Assembly: GCF_020510425.1 (NCBI RefSeq)
Contig: NZ_JAHBAH010000001.1
Coordinates: forward strand, 3,019,001 to 3,083,000
Length of the DNA: 64,000 nucleotides
Source: Quatrionicoccus australiensis
GTDB lineage: Bacteria > Pseudomonadota > Gammaproteobacteria > Burkholderiales > Rhodocyclaceae
Reading direction: 5' to 3'
The notes beneath the pieces were generated by a model. That model saw nothing but the letters and a program-made list of their open reading frames with translations. It was not told the origin of the DNA and searched no databases. Positions 56,980 through 64,000 of the stretch are shown here, piece by piece (positions within the stretch are counted from its first letter, which is position 1; each line of letters begins with the position of its first letter). The position numbers were made by a program, and so were the translations under genes.

Positions 56980-57654
56980 TTAGGCGTCGACCAGTCGGCC
57001 GTCGCGCATGCCGACGACACGATGCACGGCGCTCGATTCGACGACCAGCGGGTCGTGGCTGGTCAGCAGTACCGTCTTGCCGGCGGCGGTGAAGCCTTCG
57101 AGGATGGCCATGAATTCCTTCGCCAGGGCCGTGTCGAGATTGGCGGTCGGCTCGTCGGCGATGATCACCGCCGGATCGTTGATCAGGGCGCGGGCGATGG
57201 CGACGCGCTGCTGCTCGCCGCCGGACAGCCATTCGACCTTGGCCGCGGCGCGGTGGCCGAGCTTGAGCTGGTCGAACAGGACTTCCGCTTTCTCGACCAA
57301 TTCGGGGCGCGGCCGGCCGGTCGGGAAGGCCGGCAGGATGACATTTTCCAGTGCCGACAGGCCCTTGATCAGGTTGAATTGCTGAAAGATGAAGCCGAAG
57401 GTCTGGCGGCGGATCTCGGTCAGGAAACGTTCCGGCAGGCCGGATATGTCTTCGCCGCGGAGGCGGACGCGGCCAGTGGTCGGCCGCGCCAGGCAGCCGA
57501 TCAGCGTCAGCAGCGTCGTCTTGCCGGAACCGCTCGGGCCGCGCAAGGCGGTGACGCGGCCGGCCTCGATGGCCAGGTCGATGCCATGCAGCGCCCAGTA
57601 CTCGTTGGGTCGGCCCAGGTTGAAGGCCTTCTTGACGGCGGAAAGTTCGATCAT
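56980..57654 (-). CDS. ABC transporter ATP-binding protein (MacB/LolD type)
   Basis: This 224-residue ATPase has Walker A RGPSGSGKTTLLTLIG, Q-loop FIFQQFNLIKGLSALENV, signature WLSGGEQQRVAIARAL, Walker B VIIADEPTANLD and H-loop TSHDP. Similarity is greatest to the MacB/LolD/FtsE group, which drives mechanotransmission or lipoprotein-related export rather than classical uptake. Its partner permease is encoded seven bases upstream. In this context it may act on a periplasmic metal or lipoprotein factor. Confidence 0.93.
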   Translation of the reverse strand: MIELSAVKKAFNLGRPNEYWALHGIDLAIEAGRVTALRGPSGSGKTTLLTLIGCLARPTTGRVRLRGEDISGLPERFLTEIRRQTFGFIFQQFNLIKGLSALENVILPAFPTGRPRPELVEKAEVLFDQLKLGHRAAAKVEWLSGGEQQRVAIARALINDPAVIIADEPTANLDTALAKEFMAILEGFTAAGKTVLLTSHDPLVVESSAVHRVVGMRDGRLVDA

Positions 57655-57661
57655 GGTGGCC

Positions 57662-58795
57662 TTATCGCATTACCGCGTCGGGGTCGGTCGTCGCGGCGCG
57701 CCAGATCGGCACGAGCACGGCGGCGCTGTAGGGGAAAATGGTGAAGAAGGCCAAAGTGGCGATCTGCAGCCCGTCGACCGCCGGGACCAGCGTGAAGCTC
57801 GGGTAGAGCACGGCCCAGCCTTGCAGCACCGGCTTGAAAATCGCCGCGCCGAAATAAAAGACGTGGATGTAGGCGGCGACAAAGCCGAGCAGGAAGGCGC
57901 TCAGCGAAACGAGCACGCCTTCCCACAGCTTCATGCGGATGACGTCGCCGGTTTCCCAGCCGATGGCCTTGAGGATGCCGATCTCGCGTTTCTCCTCGGC
58001 CGACAGCCCGGACGCCTTGTCCCAGGCGAGCAGCGCGAAGGCGAGGATGGCGCCGGCCAGCACGGTGAGCACGATGCCCTCGCGCCAGTCGAAAATGCTC
58101 TGGTAGGTGCGCAGCACTTCCTCGCGCAGGATGGGGCGTGAGTCGGGCAGCGCGTTGGCGAGTTTGGCGGCGATGTTGCGCACTTCCTGCGGATTGGCGA
58201 CCGACAGCGCGATGTCGGTGTAATGGCCGGCCGGGTAGTCGAAGAAGGCGCGGAAATCGTCCTCCGAGAGCAGCACGAGATCGGCCGCGAGCAGCTCGGA
58301 ATCGGGCGAGAGCAGGGCGGCGACCTTGAAGCTGAACAGCTTGCCGGCATAGGAGCGGAAGGAAATCAGGTTGCCCGGCTGCAGGCCGCGTGCCCGCGCC
58401 AGCGTCGCCCCGAGCATGATGCTGCCGCTCGCCACTTCCTCGGCCGGGCGGGCCATGAAGGTGTAGTTGGCGCTTACCACCGGGTCGTAGTAATAGCCCC
58501 AGAGCCGGCCTTCCTTTTTCTGCACGCCGCGCAGGCGGCCGATTTTTTCCAGGTAGCCGGGCGGGATCAGGTCGTGGCGGCCGGCCACCATGCGCTGGAC
58601 GATGACTTCCGGCGAAGCGGCGAGCACGAAACCGGCTTCCTTGCGCAAGGCCTGGGTGAACAAGGCGAGCGAGGCGAGCACGAAGACGAGCAGCGCGTAG
58701 GCGGCAAGCAGGCCGATATTCTTTGCCTTGCGCCGGGCCAATGCGGCCAGCGTGAAATCAATCAGGTGACGCTGTTTTTCCAGCCAGGGATGCAT
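57662..58795 (-). CDS. ABC transporter permease (FtsX/MacB type)
   Basis: This 377-residue protein has one N-terminal membrane segment (IGLLAAYALLVFVLASLALF), a large periplasmic domain (about 60-240) and three C-terminal segments in the FtsX/MacB arrangement. The cytoplasmic coupling motif is KREIGILKAIGWETGDVIRM. It pairs with the ATPase downstream. Its 5' end overlaps the small upstream gene by 38 bp. Confidence 0.9.
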   Translation of the reverse strand: MHPWLEKQRHLIDFTLAALARRKAKNIGLLAAYALLVFVLASLALFTQALRKEAGFVLAASPEVIVQRMVAGRHDLIPPGYLEKIGRLRGVQKKEGRLWGYYYDPVVSANYTFMARPAEEVASGSIMLGATLARARGLQPGNLISFRSYAGKLFSFKVAALLSPDSELLAADLVLLSEDDFRAFFDYPAGHYTDIALSVANPQEVRNIAAKLANALPDSRPILREEVLRTYQSIFDWREGIVLTVLAGAILAFALLAWDKASGLSAEEKREIGILKAIGWETGDVIRMKLWEGVLVSLSAFLLGFVAAYIHVFYFGAAIFKPVLQGWAVLYPSFTLVPAVDGLQIATLAFFTIFPYSAAVLVPIWRAATTDPDAVMR

Positions 58796-59090
58796 ACGGG
58801 GCAGTCAGGTGAGGCGGCGGCGCGAGCAGCGCGCCGGTCGGGAAATGGTCGAAGGCGGCCGGATGGTCCTGCAATGCGGAATGCAGGTCGGCCTGCGAGG
58901 GATGGCGGGTGTAGCGAGCTTCGGTGAATAGTGAAAGATCGGTCAGGCCGAGCTTGCCGACCAGAACGCGCCGTTCGTCGCGCGCCGGCTGGCGGGCTGT
59001 GCCGAGGCGCGCCGCATCGAGCAGGCTGACCGCGAAGGCGAGCCCGGCAGCGCCGAGCAGCGCGGCGGCGAAGGTCGAGGGACGCAACAT
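58758..59090 (-). CDS. Small exported protein of the Sco operon, unknown function
   Basis: This 110-residue protein has an N-terminal hydrophobic segment (FAAALLGAAGLAFAVSLL) that may be a signal or anchor. The rest (RVLVGKLGLTDLSLFTEARYTRHPSQADLHSALQDHP) carries several His residues. I recognise no family. The start overlaps the Sco stop by one base (TGATG) and the 3' end overlaps the permease gene, which supports real, coupled translation. A periplasmic partner of the ABC system is a guess. Confidence 0.7.
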   Translation of the reverse strand: MLRPSTFAAALLGAAGLAFAVSLLDAARLGTARQPARDERRVLVGKLGLTDLSLFTEARYTRHPSQADLHSALQDHPAAFDHFPTGALLAPPPHLTAPYASLAGKTASPD

Positions 59091-59668
59091 CAGAGCAATT
59101 GGCGGATGCTGGCGAGCAGTTTGTCGGTCGTGACACCGAGATCGAGCACGGCCGCCAGTTTGCCGTCCGGCCCGACGACATAGGTCGATACCGTGTGATC
59201 GACGGCATAGGAGCCATCGGCCCTGGCTGCCTGCTTGACGTAGCCGGCGCCGAAACTGCCGGCAATTTTGCCGATTTCGGCCGGTGTACCGGTGGCGCCG
59301 AGCATGTTCGGGTGGAAGAAGCCGGTGTATTCCTTGAGATGCTGCAGGCTGTCGCGTTCGGGATCGACCGAGATCATCAGCAGGCGAACCTTGGCCCGCT
59401 CTTCCGGTGTCAGCGCGTTGAGCGCCTGGCCGCCAGCGGCCAGCGAGGCCGGGCAGATGTCCGGGCAGTTCGTGTAGCCGAAATAGACGAGCAGCACCTT
59501 GCCGCGCTCGGTTTTCGTGTCAAAGGGGCCGTCGACCGTTTGCAGTATGAAATCGCCGCCGGTCGGCAGGTTGGCGGGCCGGGCCGGGCCGCCGCCGCGC
59601 AGCAAGAGGGCTGCACCGAGCAGGAGCGCGAGAAAGAGGGCAATGCCGATCAGGGTGTATTTTTTCAT
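59090..59668 (-). CDS. SCO1/SenC copper chaperone
   Basis: This 192-residue protein has an N-terminal membrane anchor (YTLIGIALFLALLLGAALLL) and the Sco thioredoxin-like fold: GKVLLVYFGYTNCPDICPASL (the Cu-binding C-x3-C), LMISVDPERDSLQHLKEY and the distal His in AVDHTVSTYVVG. Sco proteins load the CuA site of cytochrome oxidase and related enzymes. A TTG nine bases upstream is an alternative start. It leads the operon with the ABC transporter and TlpA-like genes. Confidence 0.93.
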   Translation of the reverse strand: MKKYTLIGIALFLALLLGAALLLRGGGPARPANLPTGGDFILQTVDGPFDTKTERGKVLLVYFGYTNCPDICPASLAAGGQALNALTPEERAKVRLLMISVDPERDSLQHLKEYTGFFHPNMLGATGTPAEIGKIAGSFGAGYVKQAARADGSYAVDHTVSTYVVGPDGKLAAVLDLGVTTDKLLASIRQLL

Positions 59669-59725
59669 GGCGGACAATGCAAAAGAGCAGATGTGCAGTC
59701 TGCCCTCGGATACGTGCCGGAAACA

Positions 59726-59744
59726 GCGCTTATGTCAAAAGCGC
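59726..59744 (-). terminator. Possible weak terminator/attenuator before the Sco gene
   Basis: A 6-bp perfect stem (GCGCTT / AAGCGC) with a 7-nt loop, followed on the minus strand by TGTTT, lies just after the 46-residue ORF. It is too weak to be sure. Confidence 0.3.
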
Positions 59745-59749
59745 CAGGA

Positions 59750-59890
59750 TCAGAAACGATTTTCGGCCCGTATCAGGGCGCCACGCTGGGCGATGGCGGG
59801 CAGGATGATCAGCGAAGCCAGCGTAAAACCGGCGCCAAGCAGTAGCGAGACCATTTCCGGCTCTTTTGGGGTGGTCTGGTTGTGGTTCAT
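59750..59890 (-). CDS. Small single-pass membrane protein (46 aa)
   Basis: The peptide begins MNHNQTTPKEPEM and contains one hydrophobic stretch (VSLLLGAGFTLASLIILPAIA, slightly more than 18 residues) before a short charged tail. It lies 81 bp upstream of the Sco gene on the same strand, downstream of a large palindrome, with GGGGAAA as a weak ribosome-binding site. It may be a small subunit or regulator of the Sco/ABC system, but I do not recognise it. Confidence 0.6.
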   Translation of the reverse strand: MNHNQTTPKEPEMVSLLLGAGFTLASLIILPAIAQRGALIRAENRF

Positions 59891-59939
59891 GGTGGTTTCC
59901 CCGGTGCAGTGCTCGCATGCTAGCGAGTTTTCTGCCGGC

Positions 59940-59966
59940 GCAAGTGCGACATAGTGTCGCACTTGC
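59940..59966. promoter_or_regulatory. 27-bp perfect palindrome (operator candidate)
   Basis: Two 12-bp arms (GCAAGTGCGACA / TGTCGCACTTGC) flank TAG, midway between divergent operons. Two more TGTCGCA half-sites follow at about 59970 and 59993. No T-tract follows on either strand, which favours an operator over a terminator. Confidence 0.65.
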
Positions 59967-59992
59967 CATGTCGCACCGCGTCCCGGATGTCG

Positions 59993-60008
59993 TGTCGCAA
60001 AGCTGACA
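59993..60008. promoter_or_regulatory. NifA-type upstream site for the Sir2-like operon
   Basis: TGTCGCAAAGCTGACA fits TGT-N10-ACA exactly and lies about 60 bp upstream of a sigma-54-like element aimed at the Sir2-like gene. It overlaps one of the TGTCGCA half-sites. Confidence 0.6.
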
Positions 60009-60058
60009 ATGCCTCGGCGTGGCGCGCGGAAAGCCGCATGGCTGCGTTGTTCTGCGTC

Positions 60059-60074
60059 GGGCGTGGATTTTGCG
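60059..60074 (+). promoter_or_regulatory. Sigma-54-like promoter of the Sir2-like operon
   Basis: GGGCGTGGATTTTGCG has GG-N10-GC spacing and a perfect TTGC -12 box. The -24 half (GGGCGTG against TGGCACG) is weaker. A transcript would start about 28 nt before the ATG at 60113. Confidence 0.55.
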
Positions 60075-60112
60075 TGAGGGCATCTACCCTAGCCCCACGA
60101 CAGAGAAAAAAC

Positions 60113-60949
60113 ATGACCCCAGAACTGCGTGCCGAGCTGCTCGCCGGCCTCAAGGACGGCAGCATCGTTCCCTATATTGGTTCGGGCGTGCTCGCCGACG
60201 TCAGGAATGTCGCGACCGGTGAGCCTATCCCGGCGGACAGCGACTCGCTGATCATCGCCATGAACGGCGGCAAGCCGATGGCGCCGAAGCTGATGTACGA
60301 ATTTCCGCGCGCTGCGATGAACATCGAACTGAAGCGCGGGCGCAGCGCCGTCACCAAGTTCCTGACCCGGACCTACGGCGAGACGGAATGGACGCGCGGT
60401 GCCTTCCACGACTGGCTGAAGGAAATCGCGCCGCATTACGTCGTCGATATCAATCGCGACACGCAGCTGCAGGACTCCTACGCCGGCGTGCCGCACAACC
60501 TGGTGGTCGGCATTGCCCGCATCGGCGGTACTGATTTCCGCTACAAGCTCTATTTCTGGGACGGTGCCGCCTACCAGAAGAGCGAGGCGATCAACCCGGC
60601 CCTGCCCATCCTGTTCAAGCCGATGGGCACGCCCAAGCCGGAAGCCAATTACATCGCTTCCGATGCCGACTACGTCGATTTCATCACCGAACTGATGGGC
60701 GGCTTCTCGATTCCGCCCGAGGTCAAGGAACTGCGCAAGGGCAAGAAATACCTGCTGATGGGCCTGCGCCTGAACCGCGACACCGAACGCATGGTGATGT
60801 CCGACTTCATCTACGCCGCGGCCCAGCCGGCCGGCTGGGTCTTCATCGCGACGCCGACCGACAAGGAAAAGCGCTTTTGCAAGAAGGTCGGTCTCGAAAT
60901 CATCGCTGCCGACATCTTCGACTTCATCGGCGCGCCCGTTCCCGCCTGA
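60113..60949 (+). CDS. SIR2-like domain protein, probably nif-associated
   Basis: This 278-residue cytoplasmic protein begins with SIVPYIGSGVLADV, resembling the NAD-binding glycine motif of SIR2-like proteins. It continues with HYVVDINRDTQLQDSY in the place of the family's (T/I)-N-x-D segment, and ends with AGWVFIATPTDKEKRF. I see no classical deacetylase His motif or zinc cysteines, so NAD binding or hydrolysis is more likely than deacetylation. Upstream lie a NifA-type site and a sigma-54-like promoter, and downstream an unknown gene and a hemerythrin. A role in nitrogenase regulation alongside NAD-using DraT is inference. Confidence 0.72.
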   Translation: MTPELRAELLAGLKDGSIVPYIGSGVLADVRNVATGEPIPADSDSLIIAMNGGKPMAPKLMYEFPRAAMNIELKRGRSAVTKFLTRTYGETEWTRGAFHDWLKEIAPHYVVDINRDTQLQDSYAGVPHNLVVGIARIGGTDFRYKLYFWDGAAYQKSEAINPALPILFKPMGTPKPEANYIASDADYVDFITELMGGFSIPPEVKELRKGKKYLLMGLRLNRDTERMVMSDFIYAAAQPAGWVFIATPTDKEKRFCKKVGLEIIAADIFDFIGAPVPA

Positions 60950-60976
60950 ACTTATTCAATCAACCAAGGAAGAAAC

Positions 60977-61534
60977 ATGCTGCTCGATCGTTACCAACAC
61001 CTCTTTTTCAATTCCAATTTCAAGGAAGCCGCCAGCAAGCCGGGCGTCGTCGCCTATCGTGGCGAGTTCATCCTGAAAGAGGGCGAAGTGGCTGATGCCC
61101 AGGGCCGTCGCGGTCCGCCGGCTGCGGTTCTCAAGCAGGCTGCGCTGCTCGCCGAGGGTGACGATCTGAAGCTGCTGTCCGGTTCGCTCGACGAACTGCA
61201 GGAATTCCCGCTCCTGGCTGAAATCCTGGGGGCCGATCTCAAGGCCGGCGCCATCGTCGTGCTGTTCACCATCAATATTCCCAAGGCCTTCATCACCACG
61301 GTGAACGGTGCCAGCGTCGTCTTCATCCCGCTCACCGAAGGCATGGCCTGGAATGAGCTGATCGACCTGGTCGGCCTGGAAAAGGGTGACTTCAAGGGCC
61401 AGACGTCGGCTGATAAGGTCGTCACCGTCCATGAAGCCCTCAAGTCCGAAAAATTCAAGTATCCGGAATCGACGCTCGAAGAAGCCCTGAAGACCACCAA
61501 CAACGCCAAGCGCGTCACGCACGGCGCCATCTGA
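60977..61534 (+). CDS. Unknown 185-aa protein in the Sir2-like operon
   Basis: This 185-residue protein has no signal peptide or membrane segment. I recognise no family. It is mildly acidic, with strings such as GVVAYRGEFILKEGEVADAQ, AGAIVVLFTINIPKAFITTV and EGMAWNELIDLVGLEKGDF suggesting a mixed alpha/beta fold. Spacing to the Sir2-like gene is 27 bp, with AAGGAAG before the ATG, and its stop overlaps the hemerythrin start (TGATG). It is almost certainly co-expressed with both. Confidence 0.78.
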   Translation: MLLDRYQHLFFNSNFKEAASKPGVVAYRGEFILKEGEVADAQGRRGPPAAVLKQAALLAEGDDLKLLSGSLDELQEFPLLAEILGADLKAGAIVVLFTINIPKAFITTVNGASVVFIPLTEGMAWNELIDLVGLEKGDFKGQTSADKVVTVHEALKSEKFKYPESTLEEALKTTNNAKRVTHGAI

Positions 61535-61920
61535 TGCCGTGGGATGAGCGTTTTGGGCTCGGGGTGGCGGACATGGACGCCACCCACCGCGAGTTCGTCG
61601 ATCTGGCCGATGCGCTGCAAGGCGCGTCGGACGCCGAGTTCCCGGCTCTCTTTGCCCGCCTGCACGAACATACCCGGCTGCATTTCGAACATGAAGGCAA
61701 GCTGATGAAGGCCTGCCGCTTCGCGGCGATCGGCGAGCACAACAGCGAGCATCTGCGTGTGCTCGGCGAACTGGCGCACTTCGCGCGCGGCGTGGCGGCC
61801 GGTCGACTGGTCAGCGCACGCCAATATGCCAAGGCGCTGCCCGAGTGGTTTGCCACTCATCTGGCGACGATGGATGCCGCGCTGGCCGGTACGCTCAAGC
61901 AGCGCGCCGCGGCGCAGTAA
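61534..61920 (+). CDS. Bacteriohemerythrin
   Basis: This 128-residue single-domain hemerythrin has di-iron ligands likely in DATHREFVDL, HEHTRLHFEHEGKLM, GEHNSEHLRVL and FATHLATMD. Such proteins bind or ferry O2. In a nitrogen-fixing cell it may scavenge oxygen for nitrogenase or deliver it to respiration. It starts inside the stop of the upstream gene (TGATG) and converges with a YeeE/YedE gene with no gap. Confidence 0.92.
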   Translation: MPWDERFGLGVADMDATHREFVDLADALQGASDAEFPALFARLHEHTRLHFEHEGKLMKACRFAAIGEHNSEHLRVLGELAHFARGVAAGRLVSARQYAKALPEWFATHLATMDAALAGTLKQRAAAQ

Positions 61921-62346
61921 TCAGGTCTGTTTCGGGCGGCCGGCCCAAAGGCCTTGCAGCCAGGCGCCGGCAAAGATGCCGGCCAGGGCGATCAGCAGGT
62001 CGCCATTGCCGGCCCCCAGTCCGGCCAGCGCCGGACCCGGGCAGACGCCGCACAGCCCCCAGCCGAGTCCGAACAGCACGCCGCCGCTCAGGGTCTGCCG
62101 GTTCAGTGCAAACGGGCGTTGCTGGAAGGCATCGCCGAGCAGGGCGCGTTTGCGCAGGCGCGGCGCGAGCTGGAAGACGAGCAGGTTGAGGCCAACGGCA
62201 CTGCCCAGCACGAGCAGCAGCCCGAGGTCCTGGAAATTGAGGAAGGCCAGTACCGATTCCGGCCGGATCATCGTCGACCAGGCGAGGCCGAAGCCGAACA
62301 AGGCGCCGCTGGCCAGCGTGGCGATCTGGTTGAGGCGCTGCTTCAT
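61921..62346 (-). CDS. YeeE/YedE family membrane protein (sulfur transport), half-size B
   Basis: This 141-residue protein has four predicted hydrophobic segments and the family signature GLGWGLCGVCPGPALAGLG; the cysteine in GLCGVCPG is the thiosulfate-passing residue type of YeeE. It overlaps the upstream partner by four bases (ATGA). The two halves together correspond to one full-length YeeE/YedE channel for thiosulfate or related sulfur compounds. Confidence 0.9.
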   Translation of the reverse strand: MKQRLNQIATLASGALFGFGLAWSTMIRPESVLAFLNFQDLGLLLVLGSAVGLNLLVFQLAPRLRKRALLGDAFQQRPFALNRQTLSGGVLFGLGWGLCGVCPGPALAGLGAGNGDLLIALAGIFAGAWLQGLWAGRPKQT

Positions 62347-62810
62347 GGCGCAATGCCCAGGTAGCTCAGGGTCTGCGCGGTGACGATGGCGGTGCCGAGG
62401 AAGGTGCACACCATGAGCAGCGAGCCGGCCGACAGCGAGGCCATGCCGCAGATGCCGTGGCCGGAGGTGCAACCACCGCCCTGGCGCGCGCCGAAACCGA
62501 TCAGCAGACCGCCGACGGCGAATTTCCAGGTCGGCAACTGGCTCGCCGCGAGCGGCAGGCCAAGTCCGGCGTAGACGGCGCCGCCCAGCACCAGGCCGAG
62601 CGCGTAGAGCAGTCGCCAGTGCCGGCTGTCGCGCAGGCTGGCTTGCTGAAAGAAGGGGTGCTGGCTGAACCAGGACCAGGCCGCGCTGAAGAAGGTGCTG
62701 ACGCCGCCCTGGCGGCCGGTGCTCAGAAATAGCAGGGCAACGCCGCTGCCGATCAGCAGGCCGCCGATCAGGTAACGCTCGAGGCCGTTCGGGAAATAGT
62801 GGGAAATCAT
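62343..62810 (-). CDS. YeeE/YedE family membrane protein (sulfur transport), half-size A
   Basis: This 155-residue protein has hydrophobic segments and the signature FGARQGGGCTSGHGICGMASLS, the other half of the YeeE/YedE repeat with its essential cysteine in GGGCTSGHGICG. The ATG at 62810 is preceded by a TTG at 62813 as alternative; no good ribosome-binding site is seen. The pair probably imports a sulfur donor, useful for Fe-S synthesis. Confidence 0.9.
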   Translation of the reverse strand: MISHYFPNGLERYLIGGLLIGSGVALLFLSTGRQGGVSTFFSAAWSWFSQHPFFQQASLRDSRHWRLLYALGLVLGGAVYAGLGLPLAASQLPTWKFAVGGLLIGFGARQGGGCTSGHGICGMASLSAGSLLMVCTFLGTAIVTAQTLSYLGIAP

Positions 62811-62949
62811 CAATAAGGGGGGCAGGGAGGGGACGAAATTGTCGCATCACTCGTCATGGTTTCGCGGTTTTTCGTACCTGGATTCCAGTATTTCACGTGC
62901 TAGACTGCGCCAAACAAGTAAATTAAACAGCTGCGAATCAGGGGGTAGG

Positions 62950-64000
62950 GTGGCGGCGAAGTGGTCCTTGCGTTTCGGTGCATTGCTGGTGACAGTGCTG
63001 TGCCTGAGCCTGTTCGGCTGGGTCGGTCTCGATCTGCAGCAGTCGCGTGAACGCGAGTTGCAGGCGGCCGAACATATCGGTGCCACGCTGACCAAGTTGC
63101 TGGAAAGTCATTTGCAGGCGACGGCGAGCAAGGTCGATCAGCAACTCTCGGATTTCGTGCAGCGCTTCCAGTTCGATATCGCAGATCGTGTGCCGCGCGC
63201 GCGCGTCGAAGAGGGGTTGCAGTACTATCTGAAGCGCATTCCGGAAGTGCGAAGCTTTCGCGTGGCCGATACCAGCGGGCGCTACCTCTATGATGCGAGT
63301 GGTGTGCTGAGCGATGTAAATATCGCCGATCGTCCCTATTTCATCCGCCTGCGTGACGATCCCGCAGCCGAACTGGTTATTTCGCCGCCTCTGGTTTCGC
63401 GAAGTACGCATGACATCGTGATCGTTTTTGCCCGCCGTCTGCAGGATCGGGCCGGCAATTTCGCCGGCGTCGTATTTGCCACCCTGCGTGCCGATTATTT
63501 CGAGCGTTACTACCGTGGGCTGGAGGTCGGGCAGCATGGCGTCATCGCCCTGTGGAGTCGCGACATGGCCTTGTTCGCCCGCGCTCCGAGGCTGCCCGAG
63601 CGGCAGGGCAGCATCCTGGAAGACAGTCCGATTCCGGCTGCGCTGCAGGCGGGCGAATCGCATGGCAGTTTCCGCCGGGCCGGTGCGCTGGACGGCAAGC
63701 AGCGTCTTTTTGTCTATCGTGCGCTGGAAGGTTTTCCATTTGTCGTCACGGTCGGTTTTGCCGAAGCCGATATCCTTGCCGAATGGAAGCGCCGGGCGCT
63801 GATTTACGGTGTGCTCGCTGTTGTGTTGCTCGGCGCCCTGCTGGCGCTGGTGCGTTCCTGGGGCATGGGCTATCGTCAGGCCGAGGCGCTGGCGGAAAAG
63901 CTGGCCGCCGATTTTGCCGACAAGTCGCGGGAGAGTCGTGCCCTGCTTGATTCGATTCCCGATCCGGCCTGGCTGCTCGACAACGATGGTCATTTCCTGG
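62950..64000 (+). CDS. Membrane sensor protein (dCache/PDC plus PAS), truncated by window edge
   Basis: Translated from a GTG at 62950, the frame stays open for 350 codons to the window end. It has a membrane segment near the start (FGALLVTVLCLSLFGWVGL), a periplasmic double-PDC-like sensor domain (about 25-275; DIADRVPRARVEEGL, VADTSGRYLYDASG, NIADRPYFIRLRDD) and a second membrane segment (ALIYGVLAVVLLGALLALV). It then enters a PAS domain (LLDSIPDPAWLLDNDGHFL). The output domain, kinase or GGDEF, lies beyond the window. GGGGGTAGG precedes the GTG. Confidence 0.85.
   Translation, partial: MAAKWSLRFGALLVTVLCLSLFGWVGLDLQQSRERELQAAEHIGATLTKLLESHLQATASKVDQQLSDFVQRFQFDIADRVPRARVEEGLQYYLKRIPEVRSFRVADTSGRYLYDASGVLSDVNIADRPYFIRLRDDPAAELVISPPLVSRSTHDIVIVFARRLQDRAGNFAGVVFATLRADYFERYYRGLEVGQHGVIALWSRDMALFARAPRLPERQGSILEDSPIPAALQAGESHGSFRRAGALDGKQRLFVYRALEGFPFVVTVGFAEADILAEWKRRALIYGVLAVVLLGALLALVRSWGMGYRQAEALAEKLAADFADKSRESRALLDSIPDPAWLLDNDGHFL

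Noticed and set aside
61921..62850. Single fused reading frame covering both YeeE/YedE genes
   Set aside because: The upstream portion of that frame is a shifted read of half A; two separate genes with an ATGA overlap explain the conserved motifs.

Overview
This window looks like chromosomal DNA of a nitrogen-fixing betaproteobacterium. I infer the Rhodocyclales (Azonexus/Dechloromonas-like) from the high GC, the Azotobacter-like order of the nif genes, and the density of c-di-GMP, hemerythrin and NosL/Sco genes. No 16S rRNA gene is present to confirm this.

Layout. (1) 1-15.8 kb is a cell-surface locus. A 3,570-residue protein made almost entirely of a 25-27-residue beta-solenoid/RTX-like repeat, with a type I secretion-like C-terminus, is flanked by TPR and glycosyltransferase-like genes and two FkbM methyltransferases. 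A strong intrinsic terminator follows the giant gene. (2) 15.8-17.5 kb holds an IclR regulator, an orphan ParA-like ATPase with a good promoter, and tRNA-fMet. (3) 17.7-31.4 kb is an eight-gene same-strand operon, mostly with 4-base stop/start overlaps. It contains three histidine kinases (one fused to hemerythrin), four receiver proteins (with EAL, with HD-GYP, stand-alone, and fused to a GspE/PilB-type ATPase) and an MglA-like GTPase. This is my main candidate for an undescribed system. (4) 31.4-35.4 kb is nifV-cysE-orf-nifW-nifZ-nifM (minus strand) behind a sigma-54 promoter with a NifA-type upstream site. (5) 35.7-39.4 kb has a thiopurine methyltransferase and a PhnD-like binding protein paired with a membrane GGDEF/EAL protein. 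(6) 39.4-47.1 kb is nifHDKT-ferredoxin-nafY-orf86-LRV-orf322 (minus strand), with a sigma-54 promoter and NifA site. A stable hairpin separates nifH from nifD, and a related inverted repeat occupies the next three spacers. (7) 47.1-49 kb holds draT, whose 5' part carries three 67-bp repeats, and a hemerythrin-HTH fusion. (8) 49.2-59.9 kb is a metal (probably copper) region: three NosL-like proteins, ECF sigma/FecR/TonB receptor, ABC transporter, Sco and TlpA-like thioredoxin. (9) 60.1-61.9 kb is a Sir2-like gene, an unknown gene and a hemerythrin, preceded by a sigma-54-like promoter plus a perfect TGT-N10-ACA site, so probably part of the nif regulon. (10) 61.9-64 kb has two YeeE/YedE transporters and a truncated membrane sensor.

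Together the genes describe a free-living microaerobic diazotroph. NifA/sigma-54 drives nitrogenase (NifH, NifDK), homocitrate supply (NifV), maturation factors (NifM, NifW, NifZ, NafY), electron transfer (ferredoxin) and NAD-dependent shut-off (DraT). Three hemerythrins and the c-di-GMP network point to tight coupling of oxygen or redox state to surface behaviour. No nifEN, nifB, nifA, draG or type I secretion genes lie in the window.
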